A stretch of 64,000 bases of DNA from Bacillus shivajii (GCF_020519665.1 NZ_CP084703.1:3410001-3474000); one strand, 5' to 3'; shown: positions 38,728-47,674, counted from the first letter of the stretch. Numbers and translations are program-made. The notes: generated from the sequence alone by a model not told the origin.

Positions 38728-39642
38728 TTAATCAAGTGTTTCAGGGTCAAGCATGTTAAATTCTCTCGCTGCTTCTAATACATCTTCATATTGCTCATCA
38801 TCAATCTCAATAAATGCATCAGCCCCGCCGAAAATGTTTAAAATTGCTTCATCTTCGATCGAAATAAACGCCTGTTGCACTTTCTTAATTAATTCTTCGT
38901 CCATATCATGTGGAACAACCCATGGGTATTGATATAGTTTTTCAGATTGCCAAATGACTTGAATAAGGTCAACATCGACAGCACCGTCGGCGACTAGTGC
39001 ATCATAAATCGCACTGTCAATTGCTCCGATTTCAACTGTTTGGTTTTCGACTAATTGTGCCGTAATGTCGTGTGAGCCTGTATATCTAACAGAAGCAAAC
39101 TCATGATTGTTCTCATCTTCAAACACGCCACGTTCAACTAGTTCTGTACCTGGAATAAGTGAACCAGACGTCGAAGATATGCTCCCAAATGCGAAGTCTA
39201 TCTCACCAGGTCCTGGATTATCCAATGCTTCATCTAACGTTTCCCACGGTTGATCAATATGAGAAATCATATATGAATAATAATAAGGTTCACCGTCAAT
39301 TAATTGTGTCAAAATCGCTTGTGCCCCACTATTTTCATGAGCGATTAAGTACGTTAATGGCCCTAAGTAAGCTAAATCAATATGACTATAATTGATCGCT
39401 TCAACAACGGCATTATAACTAGGATAATGCTCAACTGAAACTTCACGACCTAATTTGTTTGCTAACTCTTCTTCAAGACGGTCAAGGCCAGTTTGCATCT
39501 CACCAATTGATTGTGCTGGTATAACTGCTACTTCAAATATATCATCATTAGCTTCTAATGCTGAAGATTCATCCGCATCTCCACAACCTGTTACGATGAT
39601 GAAGACTGTTAATATGATTGATAGTAACCCTAATCTCCTCAC
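38728..39642 (-). CDS. phnD: Phosphonate-type substrate-binding lipoprotein
   Basis: PhnD-family binding protein, 304 aa. The signal peptide ends in lipobox VTGC, followed by an acidic linker. Binding-domain motifs include VEHYPSYNAVVEAINYSHID, LAYLGPLTYLIA and GAIDSAIYDAL. Start GTG 39642 (MRRLGLL) follows AAAGGTG at a spacing of 8 nt; the longer frame from 39702 would put 20 extra residues before the signal. Family members bind phosphonate, phosphite or phosphate; the specificity is not evident. Confidence 0.92.
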   Translation of the reverse strand: MRRLGLLSIILTVFIIVTGCGDADESSALEANDDIFEVAVIPAQSIGEMQTGLDRLEEELANKLGREVSVEHYPSYNAVVEAINYSHIDLAYLGPLTYLIAHENSGAQAILTQLIDGEPYYYSYMISHIDQPWETLDEALDNPGPGEIDFAFGSISSTSGSLIPGTELVERGVFEDENNHEFASVRYTGSHDITAQLVENQTVEIGAIDSAIYDALVADGAVDVDLIQVIWQSEKLYQYPWVVPHDMDEELIKKVQQAFISIEDEAILNIFGGADAFIEIDDEQYEDVLEAAREFNMLDPETLD

Positions 39643-39783
39643 TACTTTATCACCTTTTTCAACATTTTTATTTTTTATATCTTCATTAAGTAAAGGTAGC
39701 ATTAGAAGGAAAAGTTGTAAAGAAACTTATCGCATACTTTTTCAAAGGTTATGTGACAAAACTTCTCCATAAATATTTCCATT

Positions 39784-39817
39784 GAAAAAGTTGCAGCTAA
39801 TATACTGCAACTTTTTC
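39784..39817. terminator. Terminator behind the beta-propeller lipoprotein gene
   Basis: GAAAAAGTTGCAG and CTGCAACTTTTTC form a 13-bp stem around an 8-nt loop, 33 nt past the lipoprotein gene's stop on the minus strand. Confidence 0.88.
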
Positions 39818-39849
39818 GAAATAACCTTTATCGCTCTTTTTTCATTGGT

Positions 39850-40875
39850 TTAACAGCTTCCGCCAATTCCTGGCAATGCTTTTAATTCAATTCCGTGTGG
39901 CATGTTCCCACCGATTTCAATTCGATACTCTTCTTCAAAGGCTTCCATATCGATGACAGATACTTCATTTGAACCACTTAGAGTAACATAAACACGAGAC
40001 TGCTCACGGTTAAAAGATAAATGTTTAGCACCTTCTTGATTTTCTATACGTTCAACCACTTCACCAGCCTCAAGGTCAACAAGAGCTACAAAACTCTCTT
40101 CTACTGATGTAACAACTGCCTGATTTCCACCTTCAGTAATGACGACATCTGTTGCACCATGACCTACATCAATCACATTGACTGCTCCACTTTCTAAATT
40201 AATTTCTTCAAGTGTACCACCTTCACTTGTTGCAACATAAAGTTTGTTCTCGTATGCTCTAACAACTCTTGGTGTACCACCAGTTTCAAACGTATCTAAA
40301 ACCTCTCCACTTTCTGCATCCAAAGCATACACGGCATGATTTTCATGATCAGTGACAAATAACGTTCCGTCTTCCAAATAAACATAATTCGTTTTTGCAC
40401 CAGTACCTAAATCATACTGATCGACAACTTCCTGTTCTCCTACATTAACGACATCTATATATTGATCTCCGACTGTTGCGACATATAATGTTTGATTGTT
40501 TGAACTTAACGCAAGCCCATGAGGACGTGGCCCAACTTCAATTTCACTTTCTACTTCTAAACTTTGTGTATTCACGATTTCTACTGTGCTACTATCTTGA
40601 TTTGCCACAAACGCTTGTCGCATTGTACTTGCAAAGGTAACGATTGTTGGTGCCATTCCCGTATCGATATCAGCTACATGCTCGCCTGAAACAACATCAA
40701 TGACTGAAATAAGGTTATCTTCCTCACTTGGTACATAAAACTGTACACTCGTTAAATCGCCAGCATCTGAAACGTCTGTTTGATCGCCCCCTCCATTTTC
40801 TCCACTTTCAAGAGCACAAGCAGTCATTAACAAAATCATCGTCATAAGACCAAAAGTAAATATTGATTTCAACAA
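39850..40875 (-). CDS. YVTN-type beta-propeller lipoprotein
   Basis: 341 aa surface protein. The signal peptide ends in lipobox MTAC (about residue 19). Six or seven repeats of the YVTN/cytochrome d1 type follow, e.g. FYVPSEEDNLISVIDVVSG, TLYVATVGDQYIDVVNV and VYVTLSGSNEVSVIDM. It ends in GIGGSC, an unusual C-terminal Cys. Start is one of two adjacent TTG codons (40875 or 40872) behind AAAGGA. It is divergent from the sulfur-transfer cluster and may be linked to it; no catalytic site is seen, so binding or scaffold work is likely. Confidence 0.82.
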   Translation of the reverse strand: MLKSIFTFGLMTMILLMTACALESGENGGGDQTDVSDAGDLTSVQFYVPSEEDNLISVIDVVSGEHVADIDTGMAPTIVTFASTMRQAFVANQDSSTVEIVNTQSLEVESEIEVGPRPHGLALSSNNQTLYVATVGDQYIDVVNVGEQEVVDQYDLGTGAKTNYVYLEDGTLFVTDHENHAVYALDAESGEVLDTFETGGTPRVVRAYENKLYVATSEGGTLEEINLESGAVNVIDVGHGATDVVITEGGNQAVVTSVEESFVALVDLEAGEVVERIENQEGAKHLSFNREQSRVYVTLSGSNEVSVIDMEAFEEEYRIEIGGNMPHGIELKALPGIGGSC

Positions 40876-41067
40876 AATAATCTATCCTTTCTTCTTATAA
40901 ATTTTAAAATATTTTTTATAGGAATCATTATACATAATCACAAATCCCGAGTAACCTCATATGATTTAATTAATAATCCCTTTTAACCTTATCGGAATTA
41001 TGGTATTCTTGCAATATGGAATTGTTATTATCCCGTTTAAAACTAACAGAAGAAAGGACTAACACGT

Positions 41068-41970
41068 ATGAAATTATTTAAAACATTAAGCTTCACCTTG
41101 CTTTTTAGTATTTTCATAGTTGCTTGCTCAAATGAAACTACTACTACTTCAGAAGAGGACTCCGGCTATGAGAACGAGCATCTTCTTGTTGATACTAATT
41201 GGTTAGAAGAGAATATAGAAGACACGATCGTTATTGATATTCGTGATGAAGAAGAATATGAAGGAGGTCACATCCCAGGTGCTGTACACCTTGATCGCGG
41301 CGAAATAACAGATCAAGATAACCCTGTATTTGGTGTCCTTGTCGAAGAAGAAGTATTCCAAGATGTTATGCAATCTAAAGGCATTAATGATGATTCCACG
41401 ATTGTCATTTATGATGGAGGAAATAGTCTTTGGGCTTCACGTCTTTTTTACGGACTTGAATTGTATGGACATGAAGACGTACGTATCTTAAATGGTGGTT
41501 TTACTGCTTGGTTATCTGATGAACTGGAACTATCAACCGAAGCACCAGCTGTTGAAGAAGGTAACTTTACAGCAACTTTAAATCCTGACTTACAAGCATC
41601 TCAAACAAAAGTAGAAGAATTTATTGGTGATGACACATGCGTAATCATTGATACTCGTTCTGACGGTGAATATGACGGGTCTGATGTTCGAGCTGAAAGA
41701 GGCGGTCACATCCCTGGAGCAACTCACATCGAATGGTCTGAAGCGTTAAATGCTGAAGGTATTCCTACTTTTAAATCAGCTGAAGAGTTAGAAGAACTGT
41801 TTTCAACTGCAGGTGTAGACCGTGACAAAACAATCGTTCCTTATTGCCAAACTAATGTCCGTGGTGCACATACCTATTTCTCTTTAAGACTACTAGGTTT
41901 TGAAAATATTATTCCATATGAAGGTTCATGGGCAGAATGGGGTAACGACCCTGAAAGTCAAATTGATTAA
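41068..41970 (+). CDS. Two-domain rhodanese lipoprotein (sulfurtransferase)
   Basis: 300 aa extracellular thiosulfate/mercaptopyruvate-type sulfurtransferase. Lipobox IVAC near residue 20. First rhodanese domain (about 45-160) has DIRDEEEYEGGHIPGA but no active-site Cys; the second (about 175-295) has HIPGATHIEW and the active loop CQTNVR. It would move sulfane sulfur outside the membrane. First gene of a run with a second rhodanese, a TusA-like protein and a YeeE/YedE-type permease. Confidence 0.92.
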   Translation: MKLFKTLSFTLLFSIFIVACSNETTTTSEEDSGYENEHLLVDTNWLEENIEDTIVIDIRDEEEYEGGHIPGAVHLDRGEITDQDNPVFGVLVEEEVFQDVMQSKGINDDSTIVIYDGGNSLWASRLFYGLELYGHEDVRILNGGFTAWLSDELELSTEAPAVEEGNFTATLNPDLQASQTKVEEFIGDDTCVIIDTRSDGEYDGSDVRAERGGHIPGATHIEWSEALNAEGIPTFKSAEELEELFSTAGVDRDKTIVPYCQTNVRGAHTYFSLRLLGFENIIPYEGSWAEWGNDPESQID

Positions 41971-41981
41971 GGTGGTAAACA

Positions 41982-42350
41982 ATGTCATTTATGAAAGAAA
42001 ATATTTCACAGCTAAATTATGATGAAGTAAGAAAGATTCATGAAAAACAAGCGTCTGAACCTATTTTAATCGATGTTCGTGAACATGAAGAATACGTGAA
42101 TGGGCATATACCTGGTATCCCTCTCATTCCAATGAGTGAAATTGTTGATGTCATTGATGACTTCAACAAAGAAAAAGAGTATGTTCTCGTCTGCCGTAGT
42201 GGACGTCGCAGTCATGAAGTAGCAAAGTTTTTCAAAGACAATGGTATTGAAAACGTCCATAACTATGCAGATGGCATGCTTGGGTGGGATACTGCTAAAA
42301 ACGAAGGCGAAGAATGGATCGTCAAAGATATTGAGGAGTTATATAAATAA
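41982..42350 (+). CDS. Single-domain rhodanese
   Basis: 122 aa cytoplasmic sulfurtransferase. The active loop CRSGRRS follows YVLV, with DVREHEEYVNGHIPGI in the first half. It carries persulfide sulfur on its Cys. It lies 11 bases after the lipoprotein rhodanese gene and 14 before the TusA-like gene, as in thiosulfate uptake clusters. Confidence 0.93.
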   Translation: MSFMKENISQLNYDEVRKIHEKQASEPILIDVREHEEYVNGHIPGIPLIPMSEIVDVIDDFNKEKEYVLVCRSGRRSHEVAKFFKDNGIENVHNYADGMLGWDTAKNEGEEWIVKDIEELYK

Positions 42351-42364
42351 AGGAGTGTTATAGA

Positions 42365-42625
42365 ATGAGTTTAACAGATCAAGAATTAAAAGATTTAACA
42401 ATCGACCATAAAGTTGATGCAATCGGTGAAGTTTGCCCACATACATTGAATATGGCTCTTGCAGAACTAAAGAAAGCAAAAACAGGCGAGGTCGTCGTTG
42501 AAGTTACTGATCATTCAATTGCAACGAAAACAATCCCTGCTGCTGTAAAAATGAACAAACAAGCAGAACACTTAGGTACATTAAAGGAATCTGGAACGTA
42601 TACGATCTTCCTAAAAAAACTTTAA
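42365..42625 (+). CDS. TusA-like sulfur carrier protein
   Basis: 86 aa, SirA/TusA/YeeD fold. The conserved Cys-Pro is in AIGEVCPHTLNMA, then a two-layer alpha/beta pattern. TusA-type proteins accept persulfide and hand it to partners; the YeeD group works with YeeE/TsuA thiosulfate importers, which is the case here by gene order. Start ATG follows AAGGAG. Confidence 0.92.
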   Translation: MSLTDQELKDLTIDHKVDAIGEVCPHTLNMALAELKKAKTGEVVVEVTDHSIATKTIPAAVKMNKQAEHLGTLKESGTYTIFLKKL

Positions 42626-42702
42626 TTTGATTTTTTCCGTTGAAGGCGATGCTACTCATTAAGGTCGTCTTCATTTTCATTCTAATATAAAGGAGTATCG
42701 CA

Positions 42703-43821
42703 ATGTTTACTATAGATGCATTTATTATAGCTGCAATATTTGGCCTTATTTATGGGTTTCTTCTTCAAAAGGCAGATTTTTGTTTTGTTGCATCTGTTCG
42801 AGATTTTGTCAGTGTAAAGGATTCTCGAATTGGTAAAGGAGTTCTCGTATTAATGGCTACTGCTTTAATTGGTTGGGGGCTTGCTCTTACATTTGGGCTT
42901 GCATCCTTAGACCAAGTTTGGGCTGTTCCTGTTGGTGCAACAAACTTAATCGGTGGTATATTATTTGGTATCGGGATGACTATTGCAGGTAGTTGTGCTT
43001 CTGGTGCCCTCTACCGAAGTGGAATGGGTTATGTTCATTTTTGGATCGTTATTGCTTCAATGATCGTCGGTAATCTTCTTTTCGCATTTATTTATGATCC
43101 ATGGGGAAGAGAATCTTTCATCGAACCGTTAACATTTACTGATGGGGGAGTTACTTTATATGCGTTAGGCCTTCCATTTATGGTCCTGCCTCTTCTTATC
43201 GTAGGATTTATGATTTTCATTTCCGTAAAACAGTTTGGCTTAAAAGAGTTTTTAAATGGGGTAAAAGGTGCAGTAACTGATTGGGAGAAAAACCCACTTA
43301 AACAACAACATTGGGATGTACGATTCGTTGCCTTCTTAATGGGGATAACAGCTACAATCCAATTTATTGTTCTCTCTTCGATCAGTGTAACAGGCCCTGA
43401 AACACGTATCGGTGGCGTGATTTTATCCACCATTTTTGGAGAGCAAGCTATATATAATAATTTGTATTTAAATAATATGTTTGCTTCTTACCCAGCTGTA
43501 GGAATTGGACCGGAAGAAACACTTGTCATCTTTATTATTGTCGGTGCATTTATTTCCTCTCTATTAAGTAAAAGCTTTAAAATTCGTTTACCAAAGGCAC
43601 GTCGCCTGCCAACTGCGATTGGTGGAGGTCTCTTAATGGGGGTTGCTTCTCGAATTGCTCCTGGCTGTAATGTGGCAAATGTTGTAGCCGGCGTTGGCGG
43701 TCTATCTGTTGCAAGTTTCATTGTCATTATCGGGATGGCCATTGGCGTATTTATCGTTACAAAATACGTTTTCAAAATGCCGATCATGCTCTTTTACAGA
43801 GAAGATAAAGATGCCGCTTAG
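42703..43821 (+). CDS. YeeE/YedE-family (TsuA-type) sulfur transporter
   Basis: 372 aa with about nine membrane segments; imports thiosulfate in characterised relatives. Conserved cysteines include QKADFCFVASVRDF, AGSCASGALYRSGMGY and APGCNVANVVAGVGG, matching the Cys relay of the family. Start ATG 42703 follows AAAGGAG. Last gene of the cluster, so imported thiosulfate could feed the TusA-like protein and the rhodanese. Confidence 0.92.
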   Translation: MFTIDAFIIAAIFGLIYGFLLQKADFCFVASVRDFVSVKDSRIGKGVLVLMATALIGWGLALTFGLASLDQVWAVPVGATNLIGGILFGIGMTIAGSCASGALYRSGMGYVHFWIVIASMIVGNLLFAFIYDPWGRESFIEPLTFTDGGVTLYALGLPFMVLPLLIVGFMIFISVKQFGLKEFLNGVKGAVTDWEKNPLKQQHWDVRFVAFLMGITATIQFIVLSSISVTGPETRIGGVILSTIFGEQAIYNNLYLNNMFASYPAVGIGPEETLVIFIIVGAFISSLLSKSFKIRLPKARRLPTAIGGGLLMGVASRIAPGCNVANVVAGVGGLSVASFIVIIGMAIGVFIVTKYVFKMPIMLFYREDKDAA

Positions 43822-43824
43822 TAA

Positions 43825-43945
43825 ACAAAACTTGGCTTATCGCCAAGTCCTAATGGAGAAAGCCTTAGTTGCCACAAGCAAAACTCCATTGATTAAACTA
43901 CGAGTTGCGACGAGTAACCGCAGGAGCAGTTACTTTAATCCTTTA
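43825..43945. repeat. Dispersed repeat after the thiosulfate cluster
   Basis: CTTGGCTTATCGCCAAG palindrome followed by ACGAGTTGCGACGAGTAACC and GCAGGAGCAGTTAC, the same core as the 32-bp units at 1.6-1.9 kb. Confidence 0.7.
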
Positions 43946-43970
43946 GCAAAGTTAAAAATTCTTAAAGTGA

Positions 43971-44012
43971 AAAAAAGCCTGAGACCAAAAGATATGGTCT
44001 TAGGCCTTTTTT
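43971..44012. terminator. Bidirectional terminator
   Basis: AAAAAAGCCTGAGACCA and TGGTCTTAGGCCTTTTTT pair (one bulge). It ends the transporter cluster and overlaps the last codons of the convergent methyltransferase gene. Confidence 0.9.
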
Positions 44013-44614
44013 ATTTGTAATTCCCTCATCACCGATCCCATTACTTTTTTATCATTTACAATTTCAAAGTTTGTCATTTGTAAGTTTTCCATTGTTTTAC
44101 GATTAATGTTTGCCCCAACGATTCCAACCACTAACGGATTTATCAAATCCATTATCTTTCCCAACACCGGATGATCACTTCTCATATGCTCTAACATGTA
44201 AAGCTCTCCATCATCTTTTAGAACCCTCCTGATTTCTGTTAAACCAGCTATAGGGTCTGGAACAGAACAAAATACACAAGTAGTTACCACAGCGTCAAAC
44301 GTTTGATCAGGAAATGTCATGTTTTGTGCATCCATTTCAATCAATTCTACATTCACATGATGATTTTTGGCCATCCTTTTTGCAAATGTCAACATCTTTG
44401 GGCTAAAATCAATCGCTGTTACATTCGCACTTTTAGGGTAATAAGGTAAGTTTGCACCTGTGCCTACTCCGACCTCTAAAACGTCTTTCCCGCTCAAATT
44501 AGAAAAAATACTTTTTCTCCATTCTTCTTTTACCATTTTATCCATCATATTAAAAATAGGAGCAATCCGATCATAACGTTTTTGTATCATTGTTGTACGT
44601 TTTTGACCATTCAT
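44000..44614 (-). CDS. Class I SAM-dependent methyltransferase
   Basis: 204 aa with the SAM-binding motif VLEVGVGTGANLPYY (about residue 46), acidic loop TAIDFSPKML and motif MDAQNMTFPDQTFDAVVTTC. It resembles UbiE and phospholipid methyltransferases; substrate unknown. Start ATG follows AAGGTGG at 10 nt. It lies downstream of the selenoprotein operon on the same strand, 86 bases after msrA. Confidence 0.87.
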   Translation of the reverse strand: MNGQKRTTMIQKRYDRIAPIFNMMDKMVKEEWRKSIFSNLSGKDVLEVGVGTGANLPYYPKSANVTAIDFSPKMLTFAKRMAKNHHVNVELIEMDAQNMTFPDQTFDAVVTTCVFCSVPDPIAGLTEIRRVLKDDGELYMLEHMRSDHPVLGKIMDLINPLVVGIVGANINRKTMENLQMTNFEIVNDKKVMGSVMRELQIKKA

Positions 44615-44700
44615 TTCATTTTTTCCACCTTTATGTATTGATAAACGTAAGGGGCTGTCCGATTAAGTATGAATAATAACTCGGTACACCCCCTTTGCAT

Positions 44701-45348
44701 TTACCATTTTATCGATTCAACAACGTCAAGCATATGTTGCTTTTTATTATGTGACGTGAGTTCCGACTCAATTTCGTCTTTAATACTTCTTAAAGTACCA
44801 AATCCTTTTACAAGTCCATTTAGCCTAGCAACGAGTGTTCCATTTACAAAGTCTTCGTGATCAGGATAAAGAAGTGATAATCGTTCAACTGCCGATGGAT
44901 ATCTTTTCAAGTAATATTTTTGATGATAATCTTCTGCTATATAAAACTTCATGAATGGCGAAATTTCCGTTATGATCTCTGTGCCTCGTTGCTTTTTTAT
45001 TTCATTTCTTTTTTTTATAGCAGCTTCCTTTTGAGGTTCAGTATGATAAAGGAGTAGTGACATATATTGTCTTCCTCCATACCTTTCGCCTACCGCATAA
45101 TGATTGTCCCAAAAATGGTCTAAAAGCTCCTCATAAGAAATGAGACTACGGTCAAAGTCAACTTGAATGGTTTCAGTATGATCTCCCATCTTACGATAAG
45201 TAGGACTCTCTATCGTTCCACCCGCATAACCGACACGCGTTCGAATAACTCCATTTAGATGACCGAACTGGGCATCAGGCCCCCAAAATCAGCCCATGCC
45301 AAATGTTGCGGTTTCGAATTTACGGTCTTTGTCGTATAGGTCACTCAT
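44701..45348 (-). CDS. msrA: Peptide-methionine (S)-S-oxide reductase, predicted selenoprotein
   Basis: Repairs oxidised methionine in proteins. From ATG 45348 (AGGAGAG upstream, 5 nt spacing) the frame reads FETATFGMG-TGA-FWGPDAQFG: the TGA (45289-45291, codon 20) takes the place of the catalytic Cys in the invariant GCFWG motif. The rest (GVIRTRVGYAGG, then YHQKYYLKRYP) is intact to the end. An unbroken frame on both sides and a stop exactly at the catalytic position point to selenocysteine. A SECIS-like hairpin follows (45258-45276). An annotation tool would start at 45189 and lose the active site. 215 aa including Sec. Confidence 0.9.
45258..45276 (-). promoter_or_regulatory. Candidate bacterial SECIS element of msrA
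   Basis: On the minus strand GATG-C-CC and GG-T-CATC pair around loop AGTTC. The loop starts 19 nt after the TGA and has G at its second position, as bacterial SECIS models require. Confidence 0.6.
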
Positions 45349-45375
45349 CAAGACTCTCCTTCTTCAATACTTTGT

Positions 45376-45900
45376 TTATAAATCTTCTAACACTTTTAGT
45401 ACGTCTAAAGCATTTTCACCGACGAGATAATCAATTTCTGTTACCATTTGATTCGTTTCAGGATTAACTGCTGTGTAGCCTCGGTAAATTACTTCATCAT
45501 CAAAGTCAATAAACCCTAATTGGGAGCCAAATTGAACATCGACATCTGTCAGCAGGTCAAAATCCAATCCTTCCCCATCCATAACTGCACTGTGACTCAT
45601 TGGATCACTCGGACTAATTCCGTATACTGTGTAACCAAGCGATTCAACCTCTTCAATATAATTGTTCAGCTCAACTAGCTGAGAAATACAAAGCATTCAG
45701 TCGACACCAGTAAAGTACAAGTAGATTGCTTTTTCATTTTCAGTCATTACCTCTACTTCATTATTGTTCGTATCGACTAGAGCAAATGAATAGTCATTTG
45801 GTTGATAGTTTGAAAATTCACTCTCTTCTTCAGCTCCACACCCACTAACAACAAGAGAGATAGAAATTACCATGAACATCGTAAATAATAATCTTTTCAT
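45376..45900 (-). CDS. Redoxin-family lipoprotein, predicted selenoprotein with UxxC motif
   Basis: A membrane-attached thioredoxin/peroxiredoxin-fold protein of 174 aa. ATG 45900 (AAGGAG upstream) starts a signal peptide with lipobox VSGC. Frame: IYLYFTGVD-TGA-MLCISQLVEL; the TGA (45697-45699, codon 68) precedes MLC, giving Sec-x-x-Cys in place of the CxxC active site after the first beta strand. The frame continues through YTVYGISPSDP and DLLTDVDVQFG, typical of AhpC/TSA-like redoxins, to 45376. A clear hairpin 14 nt past the TGA fits a SECIS. The next gene, 27 bases on, is the selenoprotein msrA. Confidence 0.88.
45666..45682 (-). promoter_or_regulatory. Candidate bacterial SECIS element of the redoxin gene
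   Basis: On the minus strand a perfect 6-bp stem TCAGCT/AGCTGA holds loop AGTTG; the loop starts 20 nt after the TGA with G at its second position. Loop sequence nearly equals that of msrA. Confidence 0.7.
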
Positions 45901-46120
45901 CTCTTTCTCCTTTCATAGAAACAAAAACAATTACTCTTAGTTTATCAGCAAAAGAACGAGATAATCAATGAATTGACTTTTTTGATTAAAGAGTCGCTCT
46001 ATCCCTATATACCACATGAAATGGTATCTCATTCCACTTTGAAAAAACACCATTTTATGTCCAGTTTCTATGTTATAATCTAAAAGTTATTTTAATATAG
46101 ATTGGAGGTTCTCTATAATT

Positions 46121-47407
46121 ATGCAATTAAAAAAGGGGCTTTCATTGTATAAACTACCGTTAATGTACATTGCTCTAGGTATTTTATGGATCATTGTTAC
46201 TGACACATTATTAATAAACATTCCATTAGATGTTGGATTAATAAATGCTGTACAAACATATAAAGGCATATTTTTTATTATAGTAACTGGCACCCTCTTT
46301 GGAGTCATTGTGAATAAAAACGCGAAAATCCAAAAAGTGAACGATGAAAAAGAGAAGCTTTCAACCTTAATAAACTCGATGTCTGAATTGATTCTTTTTA
46401 AAGACGAAAGTGGAAGATGGGTAGAATTAAACCACTATGGACAACAACTATTTGGTATCAGGCATCATGAATATGCTGGTAAAACGAATAAAGAAGTCGC
46501 TGAGCTTTCTCCTACCTATAAGGAAAAATTATCTATTAGTGACAAAACGGACCGACAAGCTCTTTCTACAAATGAAGCGATAAGAATGGTTGAGAAAATA
46601 GAACAAGAAGACGGAACAACGAAGACCTTTGAAATCGTCAAAGTTCCTCTCTTATATTCATGTAAACGTAAAAAAGGACTATTTATCATCGGTACAGATG
46701 TAACGGAAATGAAGCAATCTGAAGAGATGTTATTAAAGAAAGAAAAACTAGCTGTTGTAGGAGAACTAGCGGCTGGGGTCGCTCATGAAATTAGAAACCC
46801 TTTAACTTCTTTAAAAGGATTTACACAATTATTTCAGCAGACAGACCGCAACGGACAACATAAAGAGCACTATGAAATTATGTTAGGAGAACTCGATCGT
46901 ATCGATTCCATCGTTAATGAACTATTAACGATTGCGAAGCCACAACCACTGAATTATGCCCAATGTGATCTGAACAAAATCGTATCAAATGTCATTTCCA
47001 TCCTATCGTCAGAAGCAACGTTAAAAGGAGTGGATATCACATTTACTTCAGAAGAGGACATTCCGCTTACACATTGTGAACAATCTCAACTTAGACAAGT
47101 CTTTATTAATATATTGAAAAACGCAATAGAAGCTTCTTCATATGGGAATACAATTGAATTGAGCTTAATGAAGCTTAATAAGGATCATATAAAAGTACAA
47201 GTAAAAGACAAAGGATGCGGCATCCCAAAAGATCGGTTGACAAAGATTGGTGAGCCGTTCTTTTCGATGAAAGAAAAAGGGACTGGCTTAGGGATGACTG
47301 TAAGTTTCAAAATTATTGAGGCACATCAAGGGAAAATTACGATTGATAGTGAAGTTGATAAAGGTACGACTGTAGATATAACATTACCTACCTCAAAAAA
47401 ATCATAA
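46121..47407 (+). CDS. PAS-domain sensor histidine kinase
   Basis: 428 aa membrane kinase. Two hydrophobic segments (about 12-32 and 46-64), a PAS domain (about 72-195), the HisKA domain with phospho-His H222 in AAGVAHEIRNPLTSLKGF, and HATPase with VKDKGCGIPK and KEKGTGLGMTVS. The H-box is like that of sporulation phosphorelay kinases (KinA-E group). No response regulator lies next to it, which also fits that group. ATG start behind GGAGG at 12 nt. Confidence 0.9.
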   Translation: MQLKKGLSLYKLPLMYIALGILWIIVTDTLLINIPLDVGLINAVQTYKGIFFIIVTGTLFGVIVNKNAKIQKVNDEKEKLSTLINSMSELILFKDESGRWVELNHYGQQLFGIRHHEYAGKTNKEVAELSPTYKEKLSISDKTDRQALSTNEAIRMVEKIEQEDGTTKTFEIVKVPLLYSCKRKKGLFIIGTDVTEMKQSEEMLLKKEKLAVVGELAAGVAHEIRNPLTSLKGFTQLFQQTDRNGQHKEHYEIMLGELDRIDSIVNELLTIAKPQPLNYAQCDLNKIVSNVISILSSEATLKGVDITFTSEEDIPLTHCEQSQLRQVFINILKNAIEASSYGNTIELSLMKLNKDHIKVQVKDKGCGIPKDRLTKIGEPFFSMKEKGTGLGMTVSFKIIEAHQGKITIDSEVDKGTTVDITLPTSKKS

Positions 47408-47409
47408 AT

Positions 47410-47580
47410 AAAAATCGCCGATTGGCGACCCTTTAAGGCGTAGACAGAGGAGTAGTTACGACGCACAGGATGTGCTAGCACCGGCGTTCCGACAGGACGT
47501 CGGGTCTTTAGCCGGTCAGGCTTACTATACACATTTAAATTTTCACTACGCCGAAATTGCTTCTTAGCTAAATACATTCT
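47410..47580. repeat. Dispersed repeat after the kinase gene
   Basis: GCCGATTGGCGACC, GGCGTAGACAGAGGAGTAGT and a distal ACTACGCCGAAATTGCTTC piece match the 9825-9950 copy. A GC-rich insert (ACCGGCGTTCCGACAGGACG) lies inside. Confidence 0.7.
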
Positions 47581-47621
47581 TATAGTGTAACAATTGACTC
47601 TTTCATTGATTTATTTGCTAC

Positions 47622-47656
47622 AAAAATGGCTACTGGGACATTACCAGTAGCCATTT
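47622..47656. terminator. Terminator of the molybdoenzyme operon
   Basis: AAAAATGGCTACTGG and CCAGTAGCCATTT pair around 7 bases, 19 nt beyond the TorD gene's stop on the minus strand. Confidence 0.88.
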
Positions 47657-47674
47657 CTATTTTGCCTAATTTCA

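Noticed and set aside
45376-45900. Two separate ORFs, one a truncated lipoprotein and one a start-less redoxin piece
   Set aside because: The two halves are in one frame, separated only by a TGA at the active-site position with a hairpin behind it; a selenoprotein explains all of it.
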